Positions 16,698 through 24,958 of a DNA stretch of 64,000 bases are shown here, one piece after another; the stretch's first letter is position 1, and the number at the start of each line of letters is the position of its first letter. The notes below the pieces were generated by a model. The model ran no database searches. It was not told the origin of the DNA and worked only from the letters and a program-made list of their open reading frames with translations. The translations under genes were made by a program, and so were the position numbers. The DNA is from Pelagibacteraceae bacterium AG-461-B04 (GTDB taxonomy: Bacteria; Pseudomonadota; Alphaproteobacteria; Pelagibacterales; AG-422-B15): the NCBI GenBank assembly GCA_003211835.1, contig QCRN01000004.1, positions 20,550 to 84,549 of the forward strand. Reading direction: 5' to 3'.

Positions 16698-17214
16698 ATA
16701 ATTCCTCTAGTTCCTCAATGTCTGACTCAAATAAAACTTGTTTAACAATGTTATAAGAAAAACCAGCTCTTGACAAAATTCCTAACTCTTTATTTTTTGT
16801 TTTATCATTTAATTCTTTTTTTCTAAAGGGCCCTATTGATTTTTTTCTTGCTAATTTTGCCGCAGCAACTAAATCAAAATTTTTATTTACTTCCTTTGCT
16901 TCAGCGATACATTCTTCAACTATGTTATTTTTAACTTTAAGTTCACGAAGTCTAAACTGAATTTTCTTTAATGACCAACCTCTGTTAAGAAAGTTTCTAA
17001 TTTTACTCTCAGAAAATACCTTATCATCTAATATTTTTTGATCCTCTAATGAAGAAATTATTGTATTTATTATTTCGTCAGAGCCAACATTTAAATGTGT
17101 ATCTTTAACCTTTCTTTTTAAATAACTTCTTAAGTTTTCTGAGCTTGTTGCGTATCTCTGTAAATACCATAGAGCTTTACCTTCAATCTCGGTATAGCTA
17201 GATCTATTTTTCAT
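16690..17214 (-). CDS. recX: Regulatory protein RecX
   Basis: A 174-residue protein of three repeated three-helix units, the RecX architecture: ALWYLQRYATSSENLRSYLKRK, then SSLEDQKILDDKVFSESKIRNF, then the basic GWSLKKIQFRLRELKV. RecX binds RecA filaments and limits recombination. Its usual neighbour is recA, but here it sits between lpxB (11-base overlap) and an SDR gene (8-base overlap), and no recA is present in the window. The sequence is divergent, but the layout and the RG-S--I---L motif are clear. Confidence 0.85.
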   Translation of the reverse strand: MKNRSSYTEIEGKALWYLQRYATSSENLRSYLKRKVKDTHLNVGSDEIINTIISSLEDQKILDDKVFSESKIRNFLNRGWSLKKIQFRLRELKVKNNIVEECIAEAKEVNKNFDLVAAAKLARKKSIGPFRKKELNDKTKNKELGILSRAGFSYNIVKQVLFESDIEELEELYD

Positions 17215-18349
17215 TGCAGGTATCTAGTATAGCTGTCGCCGCTAAACGGCTGGGTGTTTGTGCAGTACTTAATTGTTTAATCGCTTCTTTGGTTTGATTT
17301 ATTACATCGCTCCTATAATTTTCATCCTCTAAATACTTATTGATAAATTTTATAATATTTTTTTTGTTGCATTCATTTTGTAGCAATTCTGGAATTACCA
17401 TTTTGTCAAGAATGATATTAATCAGATTTCCGATTTTTGACCTTATCATTAAGTTAAGTAAGAAGTAAGTTAATGGATTAAAGCGATAAGCTGTAACGTA
17501 TAATGTATTAAAGTAACTTAGTTCTAATGCAGCTGTTCCTGATGTAACAATAGCAAAATTAGCATTGAAAAAGCATAAATATTTTTCTTTTTCATCATCA
17601 ATAACCTCTATTGGTATATTAGATGAATAATCTTCAATTATACTTTTGACTGTTTTTGTCATATTTTTTGTTGTTGGAATTACAAGTCGAAACCTAGTCT
17701 TTAAGTTCATTTCATCGACCGCACTTAGATATGTTGGAAGAAGCATTTCAATCTCTTTTCTGCGACTACCTGGCATTATTAAAAATATTTCTTTTTGTGA
17801 TGATTCTGGCTTATTTATTGTATCACTCTTGTATTCGCTCAAATCTACCTCTGTTATTGGATGGCCTACAAAGGTTGTTTTTATATTATGAGAGTCAAAG
17901 ATTTTTTTTTCAAATGGAAGTATTGTTAGTAAATGATCCACTGATTTTTTTACTGTTTTAATTCTTCCAGGTCTCCATGCCCATACACTTGGAGCAACAT
18001 AATGCACAATTTTAAGTTCTCTTTTTTTACTTTTTATTCGCCTAGCTACTCTAAGTGTAAAGTCCGGGCTGTCGACCGTAAAAACTATATCCGGTTCCAT
18101 CTCAATAATTTTATCAACCGTTTTATTTATAATTGTATTAATCTTTAGCACCTTGGGCAAAACTTCTATAAGGCCCATTACATTTATTTCTGAGATATCA
18201 AATAAATTATCTATTCCTTGTTTTTTTAAGGCATTGCCTCCAATGCCAAAAAGATGAATATTTTTTTTGTATTGAAGTTTAAGTTCTTTTATGGCGGAGG
18301 CTGCTAGTTTATCTCCTGACTCTTCTCCTGTAATTACTGCAATCTTCAT
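17204..18349 (-). CDS. lpxB: Lipid-A-disaccharide synthase
   Basis: Glycosyltransferase family 19 enzyme that joins UDP-2,3-diacylglucosamine and lipid X into the lipid A disaccharide at the inner membrane. The 381-residue product opens with ITGEESGDKLAA and has GIGG, VMGLIEVLP, TVDSPDFTLRVAR, HYVAPSVWAWRPGR, FVGHPI and PGSRRKEI, all characteristic. It shows that the cell makes lipid A, in agreement with lpxC at 52657. It heads the lpxB-recX-SDR-nitroreductase run. The usual neighbours lpxA, fabZ and lpxI are not here. Confidence 0.96.
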   Translation of the reverse strand: MKIAVITGEESGDKLAASAIKELKLQYKKNIHLFGIGGNALKKQGIDNLFDISEINVMGLIEVLPKVLKINTIINKTVDKIIEMEPDIVFTVDSPDFTLRVARRIKSKKRELKIVHYVAPSVWAWRPGRIKTVKKSVDHLLTILPFEKKIFDSHNIKTTFVGHPITEVDLSEYKSDTINKPESSQKEIFLIMPGSRRKEIEMLLPTYLSAVDEMNLKTRFRLVIPTTKNMTKTVKSIIEDYSSNIPIEVIDDEKEKYLCFFNANFAIVTSGTAALELSYFNTLYVTAYRFNPLTYFLLNLMIRSKIGNLINIILDKMVIPELLQNECNKKNIIKFINKYLEDENYRSDVINQTKEAIKQLSTAQTPSRLAATAILDTCNEK

Positions 18350-18390
18350 TTTACTATTTATTTTTTTTCTTTATATATATACCATCAAAT

Positions 18391-18975
18391 ATGTCTAAAA
18401 ACGTAACATTTTGCTTTGATTTTGGAAGTCCATACTCTTACTTAGCCTATAATAACTTAGGTGCTCTTAGAGATGCTGGAGCATCAGTAGAAATATTGCC
18501 TGTTTTACTTGGTGGTATTTTCAAGGCTACAGGAAATCAACCACCTGCTTCTGTGCCAAAAAAAGGTGAATACATGTTTAAGGATATTACTCGTTGGTCA
18601 AAGAAATTAGATATTCCATTCAAAATGAATCCTTACTTTCCAATTCTTACTGTTCCTCATATGCGGGGTGCAGTATTAGCTCAAAAAGAAGGGCTTCTTG
18701 AAAAATACATGGAAACAATGTTTGAGTCTATTTGGGTGAAAGCAATGAATTTAAATGATCAAGAAATATTAACTCAAGTTGCAAATCAATCTGGAATTGA
18801 TGCTAATGCATTTTCTGAGGGCATATCAAGTGATAAAACAAAAAATAAATTAAGAGAAAATACTGAATTTGCCATTGGAAAAGGGTCATTTGGCGTTCCT
18901 ACGTTCTATCTTGAAAATGAAATGTTTTGGGGCATAGATAGTATGAAGTTTTTAATTGAAGATATTCAAAAATAA
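18391..18975 (+). CDS. 2-hydroxychromene-2-carboxylate isomerase-like DsbA-fold protein
   Basis: A 194-residue member of the thioredoxin-fold HCCA isomerase/kappa-GST family. It opens with TFCFDFGSPYSYLA, in which the Ser of SPYSY replaces the redox cysteine and would activate glutathione, and ends with GSFGVPTFYLENEMFWGIDSM, the cis-proline loop and the FWG-D signature. NahD homologues isomerise 2-hydroxychromene-2-carboxylate in naphthalene breakdown, but most marine relatives have unknown substrates. It is a single-gene unit divergent from lpxB. Confidence 0.88.
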   Translation: MSKNVTFCFDFGSPYSYLAYNNLGALRDAGASVEILPVLLGGIFKATGNQPPASVPKKGEYMFKDITRWSKKLDIPFKMNPYFPILTVPHMRGAVLAQKEGLLEKYMETMFESIWVKAMNLNDQEILTQVANQSGIDANAFSEGISSDKTKNKLRENTEFAIGKGSFGVPTFYLENEMFWGIDSMKFLIEDIQK

Positions 18976-18986
18976 GGCTTACAATT

Positions 18987-19796
18987 TTAATCTTCTACTT
19001 CATTATAGTTTCGTGACCATATTGAAGCTATGCCAGGCAGAAACCTATTCAAATAAATTGCAATTTTTGAAATACTAAATATTGGAATGATATAAGTTTC
19101 TCTTTTATTTTTTTTAATTGCATTCATGATCATTTTAGCGGCTTCTTCAGCTGACATTCCCTTAGTAGCATGTCCTCTATCATTTTTTCCATATTCAGAT
19201 CCATCTTCAGTCAAGGCCTTAACACCTACTTCTGTATCCACTAAACCTGGGGCAACAGTATTCACTTTGATGTTATGTTCGTGCATTTCTGCCCGTAAAA
19301 CATTCATAAAGCCATGCATTGCATGCTTTGAAGATGCGTAAACTGCTCTATTTTTAATTGCTAACACACCTAATAAACTTGTGTTTGCAACTATTTGCCC
19401 AGACTTACGTTCAATCATTTTCGGTAATACGGATTGAGTTAGTTTTACCACTGACAAATAATTTAGCTTCATAACTTTTTCAAATACCTCAAAATTTGTA
19501 TCCTTTATAGATGACCACGCCGATACACCTGCGTTATTTATCAAAATGTCGATTTGATCAAACTGAGCATGAACTTTATTTGATAGTTCATCTATATTAT
19601 CTATATTCTCAAGATCACAGGGGAATATATGCACATTGCTATTACCACACCTATTTTTGACCCTTTCTAGTTCATCATCTCGTCTAGCAGTAAGAATGAG
19701 GTTCGCATTTAATTTTGAGAGATGAACAGCCAATGCCTCTCCTATTCCAGAAGAAGCTCCCGTAATCCATATCGTTTTATTATTAAAATAGCTCAT
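18987..19796 (-). CDS. Short-chain dehydrogenase/reductase, DHRS7-like
   Basis: A 269-residue SDR with TGASSGIG (13-20), a basic ARRDDEL after strand two suggesting NADPH use, NNAGVSAW, the Ser in VANTSLLG and the YASSKHAMHGF active site. The C-terminus adds a hydrophobic stretch, IIPIFSISKIAIYLNRFLPG, suggesting membrane association, as in DHRS7B-like proteins. Substrate unknown. It is divergent from the acetyltransferase gene across 20 bases. Confidence 0.87.
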   Translation of the reverse strand: MSYFNNKTIWITGASSGIGEALAVHLSKLNANLILTARRDDELERVKNRCGNSNVHIFPCDLENIDNIDELSNKVHAQFDQIDILINNAGVSAWSSIKDTNFEVFEKVMKLNYLSVVKLTQSVLPKMIERKSGQIVANTSLLGVLAIKNRAVYASSKHAMHGFMNVLRAEMHEHNIKVNTVAPGLVDTEVGVKALTEDGSEYGKNDRGHATKGMSAEEAAKMIMNAIKKNKRETYIIPIFSISKIAIYLNRFLPGIASIWSRNYNEVED

Positions 19797-19816
19797 TTAA
19801 AGTATAATTAAATCTC

Positions 19817-20290
19817 ATGAATCTAAGACTAGCAAGAAATAAAGACTCAGATCAGATTATTAAATTAATCAGAAAGTGTTTTAAGGACTATCAAAACTGT
19901 TTTCTTGATGTAGAAAATGACTCGCCTGAACTAAAATATGTTTACTCTTATTTCCATGGACTAAAAGGGAAGTTTTGGGTTATAGAAAATAAAAAAAAAA
20001 TTATTGGATGCATGGGATATCTTCCAAGTAAAAAAAATGAAATTGAAATTCATAAACTATACATAGACCAAAAATTTAGAAAAAAAGGATTGGCAAAACT
20101 TTTAGTTAAAAAGGTTGAGAATATTGCTTTGAGAGAGAATAAATCTAAAGTTTTCTTGTGGACAGATACTAGATTTAAGGAAGCTCACAAGATGTATTCA
20201 AAAATGAATTATGAAAGATCAAAAAAGATCAGAAGATTACATGATATCAGTGATACTGTAGAATATAATTTTGTGAAAGACCTTAGGTAG
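19817..20290 (+). CDS. GNAT-family N-acetyltransferase
   Basis: A 157-residue GNAT protein. The acetyl-CoA pyrophosphate-binding motif A is KLYIDQKFRKKGLAKLLV (about 81-98), preceded by a strand in EIEIH, and a C-terminal AHKMYSKMNYERS matches motif B. The substrate may be a small molecule or a protein N-terminus. It overlaps the convergent ABC permease gene by eight bases. Confidence 0.85.
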   Translation: MNLRLARNKDSDQIIKLIRKCFKDYQNCFLDVENDSPELKYVYSYFHGLKGKFWVIENKKKIIGCMGYLPSKKNEIEIHKLYIDQKFRKKGLAKLLVKKVENIALRENKSKVFLWTDTRFKEAHKMYSKMNYERSKKIRRLHDISDTVEYNFVKDLR

Positions 20291-20966
20291 CCTTTTCTAA
20301 TCCAAGCCTTCTTTCTGCAAGACTAACAAACATTACAATTATAAAATTTATAGCTAAATAAATTGAACCTGCTACGAGGAATATTTCAACTGGTGCATAA
20401 GTTTTAGATATAATTGTTCTTGCTATCCCCGTTATTTCCATCAGAGTAACTATAGAAATAAGAGAACTCGCCTTCACCATTAATATAAGTTCATTACCGT
20501 ATGCAGGAAGCGCCTGTCTTACTGTAATAGGCAATGTAACTAACATAAAAGTCTTTGCCTGCGATAATCCTAGTGCGCCCGAAGCTTCAATATAATTCTT
20601 TGAGACAGATAGTATGCCTCCACGAATAATTTCTGATGAATATGCTCCTGTACTTATGGTGAGAGTTATTATTCCACACCAGTACGGTTCTTTTAGTAAT
20701 GGCCATAGTATACTTTCTCTAATGAATTCAAATTGGCTTAGACCATAATAAACAAAGTATAGTTGCAAAAGCAAAGGCGTTCCTCTTATGAGATAAACAA
20801 AATAGTAAGCGGGCAAAGACACTAATTTACTTCCAGAAATTCTCATTAAGGCAACTGCTACGGCAAGGAAAATACCCAATATCGTAGAGATTGAGACTAC
20901 CTGTAAAGTAAGGGGGATTCCTTCAACTATTTTAAAGAATGACTCATACATTAGATCAAGTCTCAT
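20283..20966 (-). CDS. Polar amino-acid ABC transporter permease (HisM/GlnP type)
   Basis: A 227-residue inner-membrane subunit with about five helices. GIPLTLQVVSISTILG opens the transmembrane domain, and the EAA loop is seen as EASGALGLSQAKTFMLVTLPITVRQALPA (about 131-159), which contacts the ATPase. It is cotranscribed with the second permease (ATGA overlap at 20963-20966) and the binding protein, forming the membrane part of an amino-acid importer. No ATP-binding subunit gene follows; the next gene is on the other strand. Confidence 0.92.
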   Translation of the reverse strand: MRLDLMYESFFKIVEGIPLTLQVVSISTILGIFLAVAVALMRISGSKLVSLPAYYFVYLIRGTPLLLQLYFVYYGLSQFEFIRESILWPLLKEPYWCGIITLTISTGAYSSEIIRGGILSVSKNYIEASGALGLSQAKTFMLVTLPITVRQALPAYGNELILMVKASSLISIVTLMEITGIARTIISKTYAPVEIFLVAGSIYLAINFIIVMFVSLAERRLGLEKAT

Positions 20967-21676
20967 AAGGCCTCCTTAGAAACATAGCCTTTTGAATATT
21001 TTTTTTCAGCGCTATCAAAAAAAATATTTGAGAGACGAGTTATTAGTAAGTACAAAATAATCGCTGCAGTATAAAATATAAATGGTTCATGAGTAGAGCC
21101 TGCAGCAATACGTGACTGTCTCATAATTTCTACAAGACCTGTTACACTTATCAATGCTGTATCTTTTAATGTGATTTGCCACACATTTCCTATACCTGGT
21201 AATGCAATGCGCGCAACTTGAGGAAAAATTATTTTTCCATATAAACTGTATCCACTTAAGCCTAGCGTTTTACCCACTTCGAACTGTCCTTTAGGCACTG
21301 AGTTGACTGCTCCCCTTATGACTTCTGTCGAATATGCGCCTGATATTGCTCCAACAGCAATAGTACCAATTGTAAATGCATTAAGTTCAATATAACCCAC
21401 ATATCCAAATATCTTAGCCAGATACATGACAGCACTACTACCTCCAAAAAAAAGTAAATAGATTACTAAAAGCTCAGGTATACCTCTAATAATTGTTGTA
21501 TAAACTTCTGCAATAGCTCTGAGAATAAAAAAATTAGATAGCTTGCATGCTGCAAATACTATTCCTATTGTTATTCCAAGTAATAATGATGACGTACTGA
21601 CAAGAACCGTCATTACGGCACCCATGAGCATTTCGTCTCCCCATCCTGTTGGACCTAATGCAAAAACATCAAACAT
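20963..21676 (-). CDS. Polar amino-acid ABC transporter permease (HisQ/GlnP type)
   Basis: A 237-residue inner-membrane subunit, paralogous in layout to its partner. It has GAVMTVLVSTSSLLLGITIG at the start, IIRGIPELLVIYLLFFGG, and the EAA loop FEVGKTLGLSGYSLYGKIIFPQVARIALPG (about 132-161). It lies downstream of the substrate-binding gene, separated by a strong terminator-like hairpin, so permease expression is probably lower than that of the binding protein. Confidence 0.92.
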   Translation of the reverse strand: MFDVFALGPTGWGDEMLMGAVMTVLVSTSSLLLGITIGIVFAACKLSNFFILRAIAEVYTTIIRGIPELLVIYLLFFGGSSAVMYLAKIFGYVGYIELNAFTIGTIAVGAISGAYSTEVIRGAVNSVPKGQFEVGKTLGLSGYSLYGKIIFPQVARIALPGIGNVWQITLKDTALISVTGLVEIMRQSRIAAGSTHEPFIFYTAAIILYLLITRLSNIFFDSAEKKYSKGYVSKEAL

Positions 21677-21686
21677 ATATTTAGAT

Positions 21687-21718
21687 AAAAAAAAACGGCT
21701 GCTTTAAGAAAACAGCCG
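21687..21718 (-). terminator. Hairpin terminator between binding protein and permease genes
   Basis: On the minus strand CGGCTG (21718-21713) pairs with CAGCCG (21701-21696) with an 11-base loop and is followed by nine T. Flanking A/T runs extend the stem, so it may act in both directions. It lies in the operon gap and probably allows partial readthrough. Confidence 0.8.
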
Positions 21719-21743
21719 TCTTTTTATATTATTGTTAACAAAA

Positions 21744-22577
21744 TTATGGAGCCAAGTCTTTTCCAAACCATTGCATAGAAATTTTAGAAATAGTTCCATC
21801 GGCGGCTGCATCAGCAATAGCTTTATCAAACATTGCTTTTAAATCTGCATCACCTTGTCTTATTCCAGCTCCTACTCCTTCACCGAGTAAGCCTCCAAAT
21901 ACATTTGGACCAAAAGTTACTACATCTGATCCTCCCGCTGTTTCCATAAATGCCTCAGCAGTACCAACGTCGCATAGCATTGCATCAATTCTTCCAGCTG
22001 CAAGATCAAGATTCATCTCATCTTGAGTAGGATAAACCTTTAGATTTGAGTCAAGATACTTGTTTGCAAAATCCTCATGTATTGTTGCAACCGTGACACC
22101 AACGTTCATGCCTTTCATTGCATTATTTAGAGCGCTAATAGTTCCAGCAGTTGCATCTCCATCGTCGTCCAAATTTAAATTTTTTGCTGATGAGAAAGTA
22201 CTTAATGGCGAGCTATTTAATGAAAAAAATCTCGCTGGCTCAGTCATGTAAGCTTTAGAAAAGCTTATTGTTTTTTTTCGCTCTTCCGTAACAGACATCC
22301 CTGCCATAATTACATCATACTTTCCATTCACTAATGCAGGGATAATTCCATCCCAGTCTTGTTGTACAAATTCACATTCAGCGTTCATACGAGCGCACAA
22401 GTCCCTTGCAAGGTCTAATTCTGCTCCAACAAGGTTGCCGTCCGAGTCTGTAAAGTTCCATGGCTCATAGGCACCTTCTGTACCTATTTTTATCGTAGAC
22501 CAGTGGCCATCAGCAAACGCAACAGTTGAAAGTGCTGACATCATTAGTCCTATTATTATTGATTTTAAATTTCTCAC
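21744..22577 (-). CDS. Periplasmic polar amino-acid-binding protein of an ABC importer
   Basis: A 277-residue SBP_bac_3 family protein with a signal peptide (basic N-terminus, hydrophobic stretch to about residue 22, AFA-D cleavage region). The mature part has IKIGTEGAYEPWNFTDSDGNLVG, DLARDLCARM, QDWDGIIPALVNGKYDVIMAGMSVTEERKKTISFS, typical of lysine/arginine/ornithine/histidine-binding proteins. The ligand cannot be fixed. The start is GTG (22577), supported by GGAGGT seven bases upstream. A terminator separates it from the two permease genes. Confidence 0.93.
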   Translation of the reverse strand: MRNLKSIIIGLMMSALSTVAFADGHWSTIKIGTEGAYEPWNFTDSDGNLVGAELDLARDLCARMNAECEFVQQDWDGIIPALVNGKYDVIMAGMSVTEERKKTISFSKAYMTEPARFFSLNSSPLSTFSSAKNLNLDDDGDATAGTISALNNAMKGMNVGVTVATIHEDFANKYLDSNLKVYPTQDEMNLDLAAGRIDAMLCDVGTAEAFMETAGGSDVVTFGPNVFGGLLGEGVGAGIRQGDADLKAMFDKAIADAAADGTISKISMQWFGKDLAP

Positions 22578-22662
22578 TTAAATACCTCCAATTTGTAATA
22601 AATAGATAGCTAGGTTCTAATAAAAAAATGAAATGGGCAAGAAAAATGTTAGTTTTTCAATA

Positions 22663-22890
22663 TTATTTCTGCAGTCTGTTCCAAAGATAAATTATTATTG
22701 CGACAGATATAATGCCAACAACACCTTCACTGCCAAGTCGATTAAATAATCCAACAAGGTTGTCAGTAATGCCTTTACCTAAAAATGGTGACGAGGGGCC
22801 GAAAAGAACTTCTAAAATTATTGCTATAGCTATCAGTAACAGACCAAAGTCTATAATTTCTCTCAATATTTGCTTAATTTTGGATATCAT
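22663..22890 (-). CDS. Small membrane protein A, paralogue of the next upstream gene
   Basis: A 75-residue protein I cannot assign to a named family. It has a basic N-terminus, a hydrophobic segment at about 15-30, a glycine-rich loop (SPFLGKGITDNLVGLFNRLGS) and a second hydrophobic segment at about 53-70, so it is probably a two-helix membrane hairpin. PF-G, N-V-L, LG--GVVG-I-V--I--L are shared with the 71-residue product of 22941-23156, indicating tandem duplication. A perfect hairpin lies between the two genes. Function unknown. Confidence 0.7.
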   Translation of the reverse strand: MISKIKQILREIIDFGLLLIAIAIILEVLFGPSSPFLGKGITDNLVGLFNRLGSEGVVGIISVAIIIYLWNRLQK

Positions 22891-22902
22891 TAGTTACCTT
22901 TA

Positions 22903-22934
22903 TTTCACTTCCCTGCTAATGCAAGGAAGTGAAA
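22903..22934 (-). repeat. Perfect 10-bp inverted repeat between the paired small membrane genes
   Basis: TTTCACTTCC (22903-22912) and GGAAGTGAAA (22925-22934) are exact complements with a 12-base loop. There is no T-run, so it is more likely an RNA stability or processing hairpin, or an operator, than a terminator. Confidence 0.65.
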
Positions 22935-22940
22935 ATTTAA

Positions 22941-23156
22941 TTAGTCTCGAAACAACCAAAGAATAACGCCGACTGCAATCAATCCGACTACACCTGCATT
23001 ACCTAATTGGCTAACAAGAGAAACTATATTGCCAGCAATATTTCCTACAAATGGCAGACTACCGCCACTTAATAGGCCTATCACTATTCCCAGTGCCAAT
23101 AACGAAAGTCCCAGGCTTGTTAGAGCTTTTATTGCGTTTTGTGCGTTTCTAATCAT
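22941..23156 (-). CDS. Small membrane protein B, paralogue of the neighbouring gene
   Basis: A 71-residue unassigned protein with hydrophobic segments at about 13-31 and 52-69 joined by a loop containing LPFVGNIAGNIVSLVSQLGNAG. GGGGGAGTT precedes the ATG, a strong ribosome-binding site compared with most genes of this window, suggesting high expression. It aligns without large gaps to the 75-residue neighbour. Possible roles such as membrane stress or small-channel functions are guesses; nothing in the sequence shows them. A perfect palindrome lies 25-44 bases upstream of the start. Confidence 0.72.
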   Translation of the reverse strand: MIRNAQNAIKALTSLGLSLLALGIVIGLLSGGSLPFVGNIAGNIVSLVSQLGNAGVVGLIAVGVILWLFRD

Positions 23157-23180
23157 AACTCCCCCTTATGTTATGTTATT

Positions 23181-23200
23181 AAATACTACATATAGTATTT
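23181..23200. promoter_or_regulatory. Perfect palindrome upstream of the small membrane gene pair
   Basis: AAATACTA-CATA-TAGTATTT is a perfect 8+8 inverted repeat with a 4-base spacer, positioned where a promoter for the gene at 22941-23156 would be. Probable operator; the regulator is unknown. Confidence 0.45.
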
Positions 23201-23282
23201 ATAGGGACTTTAACTTCAAAATATAGCGAAACAAGGTTCTTATAATCTTTTAAAATATTGATTTTAAATGATTATTCATGCC

Positions 23283-23310
23283 AAAAAAGAAAATGTGATA
23301 TTTTTATCAC
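23283..23310 (-). terminator. Terminator of the MhpA-like gene
   Basis: On the minus strand GTGATA-AAAA-TATCAC (23310-23295) forms a six-pair stem followed by ATTTTCTTTTTT. It lies about 33 bases after the stop at 23343. Confidence 0.6.
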
Positions 23311-23342
23311 TCTATTTTTGATACATTTTTGGCTATTTGATT

Positions 23343-24863
23343 CTAAGTGATTTGATTCAATAAATCCTGGCACATTTGATCAATTGTAAAGTTATCATTA
23401 GATACTCCAAATATTTTCATATCAGGCCTTACTATAATATCTCCTGATGTCAAAGCCTCAGTAAGATTTGGGTCTAAGTGAATTTCTTGAATATTAGATA
23501 AGAATTTACAATCTAGTTCCTTTAATCTTCTTAAGGTGCCGTCTTCTAAATGATGAAAATTATTATCTTTAGTAATTATCGCAAAATTAAGCCCTATATT
23601 TTCATCCACATCTAAAAGAGTATTATTTTTATCTCTTATGTTTTTTGCGAAACGTTGACCTGAATAGATATCGTAAGCTAAAGAATTGTAAATACCTGGC
23701 TCATTAGATTTATCACTTAATTTATCCTTATTGCCAAATGCTTGATCTCTTGCTTCAGGCACAATCGCTTCTTCAAGAGGAGCATTATTTTGAAGAGCGA
23801 CAGAAATAGAGTCAATTAGCTGCCCAAGCACAATAGAGGACTTGATTGTTTGTCTAATTTTTGCATTTCTTTCAATATTGTAAGAATGAACAATCTTATT
23901 TTTAGATTTATATTTTTTTATTAAATTTATTTTCCAAATTAAGTTAGCTGCATCTCTTATTCCACTATTCAAGCTTTGTGCTGCATAGGGTGGAATCTGA
24001 TATGCAGCCTTACCAATTAGAAAAATATTTTCTATCTGAAAATTATTTGCACACCTTCCTTTAAATTCAAAGGTTGATAAATATTCAATGTTGTATTGAT
24101 TAGGAGTGAGCCAATTAGAAATTAAATCATGAGCTTTGCTAATGGACGCGATTTCCTCTTTTTTTTCTCCCGTTAATAATTGAAATTGAAATCGATATCG
24201 TGATTCAGAAAGTGCAACATATGATGTTGGTCTTATCGGATCACAAATCTGCCTGAAAACATTTTCTAGATTAACCCCACTTTTGAGAAAAATGTCTACT
24301 ATTAACCACTCTCTTGAATAACCAAGATCATCGAAATAGATATTTAATTTTTTATTCATTAAGTCATTAATTTCGTCTGTATAAATTAAATACGATGCTT
24401 CAACTTTAATTGTCTTATTATCTTTTTTGAGAGAATATGTATTTGTATTACTTTCAAAGTGAGAGATACTAAAATTATCTAGGATATCTATATTTGGATC
24501 ATCACTGCAACTTAGCAGCATTTTTTTTTCAAGATCCCCTGGGGTAAATGTTATCAAAGAGGGAAAACTATTCTTAGCCTTTATGACTGGACTTCGTTGT
24601 ACAATTTTTGAATTGGTAGTTACTAAATCAGTGAATAATGGTGTATTTATTAAATCATTAATCTTAGAATAAACCCCAATACGGTCTAATAATCTTGCTG
24701 CCTCATCATCAAATGAAGCATCATTTATAACTTTTTCATTAATGAAGTTTTGTGAAAGTAATAATGTTTTTAAATTATACTTTCCACATAGCAGCGCACA
24801 TATTTGGCCTAATAGACCCGAGCCAATAACAACTACATCATAACTCTCATTATTATCTGGCAA
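23343..24863 (-). CDS. MhpA-like aromatic-ring FAD monooxygenase homologue with degenerate cofactor motifs
   Basis: About 506 residues, aligning by eye to 3-(3-hydroxyphenyl)propionate hydroxylase-type proteins. The Rossmann motif GSGLLG (14-19) and SFDDEAARLLDRIG are kept. The internal DG motif, normally G-DG-NS, reads YTDEIND (161-167), and the GD motif of the form GDAAHQMPP reads GKAAYQIPP (about 284-292), losing the ribityl-binding Asp. The acidic residue ending strand two is also absent. FAD binding and hydroxylase activity are therefore doubtful. The TTG at 24863 is chosen because AAGGAG precedes it by six bases; the frame extends to another TTG at 24908. Confidence 0.75.
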   Translation of the reverse strand: MPDNNESYDVVVIGSGLLGQICALLCGKYNLKTLLLSQNFINEKVINDASFDDEAARLLDRIGVYSKINDLINTPLFTDLVTTNSKIVQRSPVIKAKNSFPSLITFTPGDLEKKMLLSCSDDPNIDILDNFSISHFESNTNTYSLKKDNKTIKVEASYLIYTDEINDLMNKKLNIYFDDLGYSREWLIVDIFLKSGVNLENVFRQICDPIRPTSYVALSESRYRFQFQLLTGEKKEEIASISKAHDLISNWLTPNQYNIEYLSTFEFKGRCANNFQIENIFLIGKAAYQIPPYAAQSLNSGIRDAANLIWKINLIKKYKSKNKIVHSYNIERNAKIRQTIKSSIVLGQLIDSISVALQNNAPLEEAIVPEARDQAFGNKDKLSDKSNEPGIYNSLAYDIYSGQRFAKNIRDKNNTLLDVDENIGLNFAIITKDNNFHHLEDGTLRRLKELDCKFLSNIQEIHLDPNLTEALTSGDIIVRPDMKIFGVSNDNFTIDQMCQDLLNQIT

Positions 24864-24914
24864 GTTCAACTCCTTGTTTAATGGAAATTGCTTGACTCTT
24901 ACTTTCAATTTAGT

Positions 24915-24924
24915 TTGAATTCAA
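24915..24924. promoter_or_regulatory. Palindrome in the divergent promoter region of the flavoprotein and amidinotransferase genes
   Basis: TTGAATTCAA is a perfect ten-base palindrome, with a related TTGTTCAA shortly after. It lies in the roughly 95-base gap between the divergent starts at 24863 and 24959. Short palindromes are common in AT-rich DNA. Confidence 0.25.
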
Positions 24925-24958
24925 GGCAATATTTGTTCAAATTAACCAATAGAAATCT

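Noticed and set aside
23295..23310. CRP/FNR-like dyad GTGATA-TATCAC
   Set aside because: Spacing does not fit CRP, and the dyad with its following T-run is better explained as the terminator of the MhpA-like gene.
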